From Gluconacetobacter tumulicola (GTDB taxonomy: Bacteria; Pseudomonadota; Alphaproteobacteria; Acetobacterales; Acetobacteraceae), in contig NZ_JABEQL010000002.1 in the NCBI RefSeq assembly GCF_014174215.1, forward strand, positions 62,001 to 126,000: 64,000 nt of DNA, written 5' to 3'. Of the stretch, positions 62,977 through 64,000 are shown piece by piece (position 1 is the first letter of the stretch; every line of letters starts with the position of its first letter). The notes beneath the pieces were generated by a model, which was given only the letters and a program-made list of their open reading frames with translations, ran no database searches and was not told the origin of the DNA. The position numbers and the translations under genes were made by a program.

Positions 62977-63948
62977 ATGCGGACCACCCCTATGATCCCT
63001 TATAATCTAGATGTCGTCATACCGTGTTATAACGAAGAGGAGGCTTTACCCGTCACATTGCCGCGCATTCTTTCCTATCTCGAGGGTCTGCAATCCGATC
63101 CGCGCTTTGCGCTGCGACATTGGCGCGTCATTCTCGTCGATGACGGCAGCAGGGATCGGACCTGGACGATCATCGAGGATCACGGCAAGGCGGAGCGGGT
63201 CGTTGGCGTGAAATTATCCCGTAATTTCGGCCATCAGAATGCGATGCTTGCCGGACTGACATATGCCAGTGCCGATGCCGTCATTACGATGGACTGTGAT
63301 CTGCAGGACGATATCAACACGATCGAGGCGATGCTGCTGTCCTATCAGAGCGGATTCGACCTGGCCCTGGGTGTGAGATCTTCCCGCGCGTCCGATACGT
63401 TTTTCAAGAAAGGCACCGCACGCCTCTATTACAGCCTGCTGACGCTTTTCGGGGTCAATATCATCGAAGATCATGCCGATTACCGATTGATGTCGCAGCG
63501 GGCGCTCCGTGCGCTGCTGGCGCATCACGAGGTCAATCTTTTCCTGCGCGGCATCATTCCGGCCATCGGATTCAAGACGTCGATCATTCCCTACGTGCGA
63601 CAGGCCCGGGAATTGGGATGCAGCAAATATACGCTGGGAAAGATGCTCTCTCTCGCGATCGACGGCATTACATCCTTTTCGGTCCTTCCGCTCAGGATGA
63701 TCGCCTTGTTCGGTATCGTGGTCTTCCTCGTATCGTCAATCACGGGCCTGTGGGTTCTTGTGGAGCGGTTTGTCCATAGTGCCTCCGTCGTCAGCGGCTG
63801 GGCATCGACGATGCTGCCGTTGCTGGCACTGGGCGGCCTCCAGATTCTCTCCATCGGTATCCTGGGCGAATATATCGGCAAGATTTATCTGGAAACGAAG
63901 CGCCGGCCCAGGTTCATCGTCGAAACCACGACGGATCAGACGCGCTGA
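62977..63948 (+). CDS. GT2 glycosyltransferase, polyprenyl-phosphate sugar synthase type (GtrB/ArnC-like)
   Basis: About 323 residues. The GT2 core has LDVVIPCYNEEEALPVTLPRIL, RVILVDDGSRDRTWTII and VITMDCDLQDDI (the DxD-type motif), and ADYRLMSQRALRALL follows. Two C-terminal helices (about 235-265 and 275-300) with GEYIGKIYLETKRRPRFIV complete the GtrB/ArnC/DpmC layout. It should make an undecaprenyl-phosphate-linked sugar. Starts at TTG 62962, ATG 62977 and ATG 62992 are all possible. It is 37 bases after the PIG-V-like gene, which would use its product. Confidence 0.88.
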   Translation: MRTTPMIPYNLDVVIPCYNEEEALPVTLPRILSYLEGLQSDPRFALRHWRVILVDDGSRDRTWTIIEDHGKAERVVGVKLSRNFGHQNAMLAGLTYASADAVITMDCDLQDDINTIEAMLLSYQSGFDLALGVRSSRASDTFFKKGTARLYYSLLTLFGVNIIEDHADYRLMSQRALRALLAHHEVNLFLRGIIPAIGFKTSIIPYVRQARELGCSKYTLGKMLSLAIDGITSFSVLPLRMIALFGIVVFLVSSITGLWVLVERFVHSASVVSGWASTMLPLLALGGLQILSIGILGEYIGKIYLETKRRPRFIVETTTDQTR

Positions 63949-64000
63949 CAGGCTATCGGTTCGTCGCGGGCGCGGTGCGATAGCGCGGTTGGCGTCGGGG

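Overview
The window looks like a chromosomal segment of a GC-rich alphaproteobacterium. An acetic acid bacterium (Acetobacteraceae) is my best guess, inferred from an NDUFS4-type complex I subunit gene, overall gene style and base composition; no rRNA or marker gene settles it. Nothing points to a plasmid or phage.

Layout. (1) 1-2713: minus-strand flagellar genes (start of fliF, a small lipoprotein, motE), then tRNA-Tyr. (2) 2823-5052: plus-strand rlmB, a lipoprotein, a GFA-family protein and a VOC protein. (3) 5189-19422: a tightly packed plus-strand array soxBDAG-gbcAB-gbdR-dgcAB-etfAB that strips the three methyl groups from glycine betaine to give glycine. (4) 19439-24551: a YbaK-type tRNA deacylase, a lipid kinase, purU, a second GlxA/AraC regulator, a betaine-type periplasmic binding protein and an NTF2-like protein. 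(5) 24597-38716: a catabolic gene set for an unidentified, probably aromatic or N-heteroaromatic, compound. It contains a three-heme cytochrome c, a molybdenum hydroxylase pair, two VOC proteins, a GntR regulator, a 2-hydroxyacid dehydrogenase, a frameshifted hydrolase, a flavin monooxygenase, an MFS transporter, a TonB-dependent receptor and an aspartate dehydrogenase-like gene. A 163-bp MITE sits inside its minus-strand operon. (6) 38744-48740: sdaA, betA and a single reading frame that joins the BetI repressor to the BetB dehydrogenase, divergent from proW-proV and a second TonB-dependent receptor. (7) 48813-55271: flgH, flgA and flgG, three tRNAs, an acyltransferase, the NDUFS4-type gene, gpt and csaA. 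(8) 55343-64000: an MFS exporter, a GGDEF protein and surface-glycan genes, including a 1110-residue methyltransferase/glycosyltransferase fusion.

How it works together. Choline or betaine enters through the OpuA/ProU-type ABC transporter, whose binding protein lies 20 kb from its permease and ATPase. BetA and the BetB half of the fusion make glycine betaine. GbcAB, DgcAB/EtfAB and SoxBDAG remove the methyl groups, PurU recycles formyl-tetrahydrofolate, and SdaA turns serine into pyruvate; glyA is not in the window. The most unusual feature is the BetI-BetB fusion, a repressor and a pathway enzyme in one polypeptide. A strong BetI-type palindrome lies just upstream of it, and a related half-symmetric copy lies upstream of the neighbouring TonB receptor.
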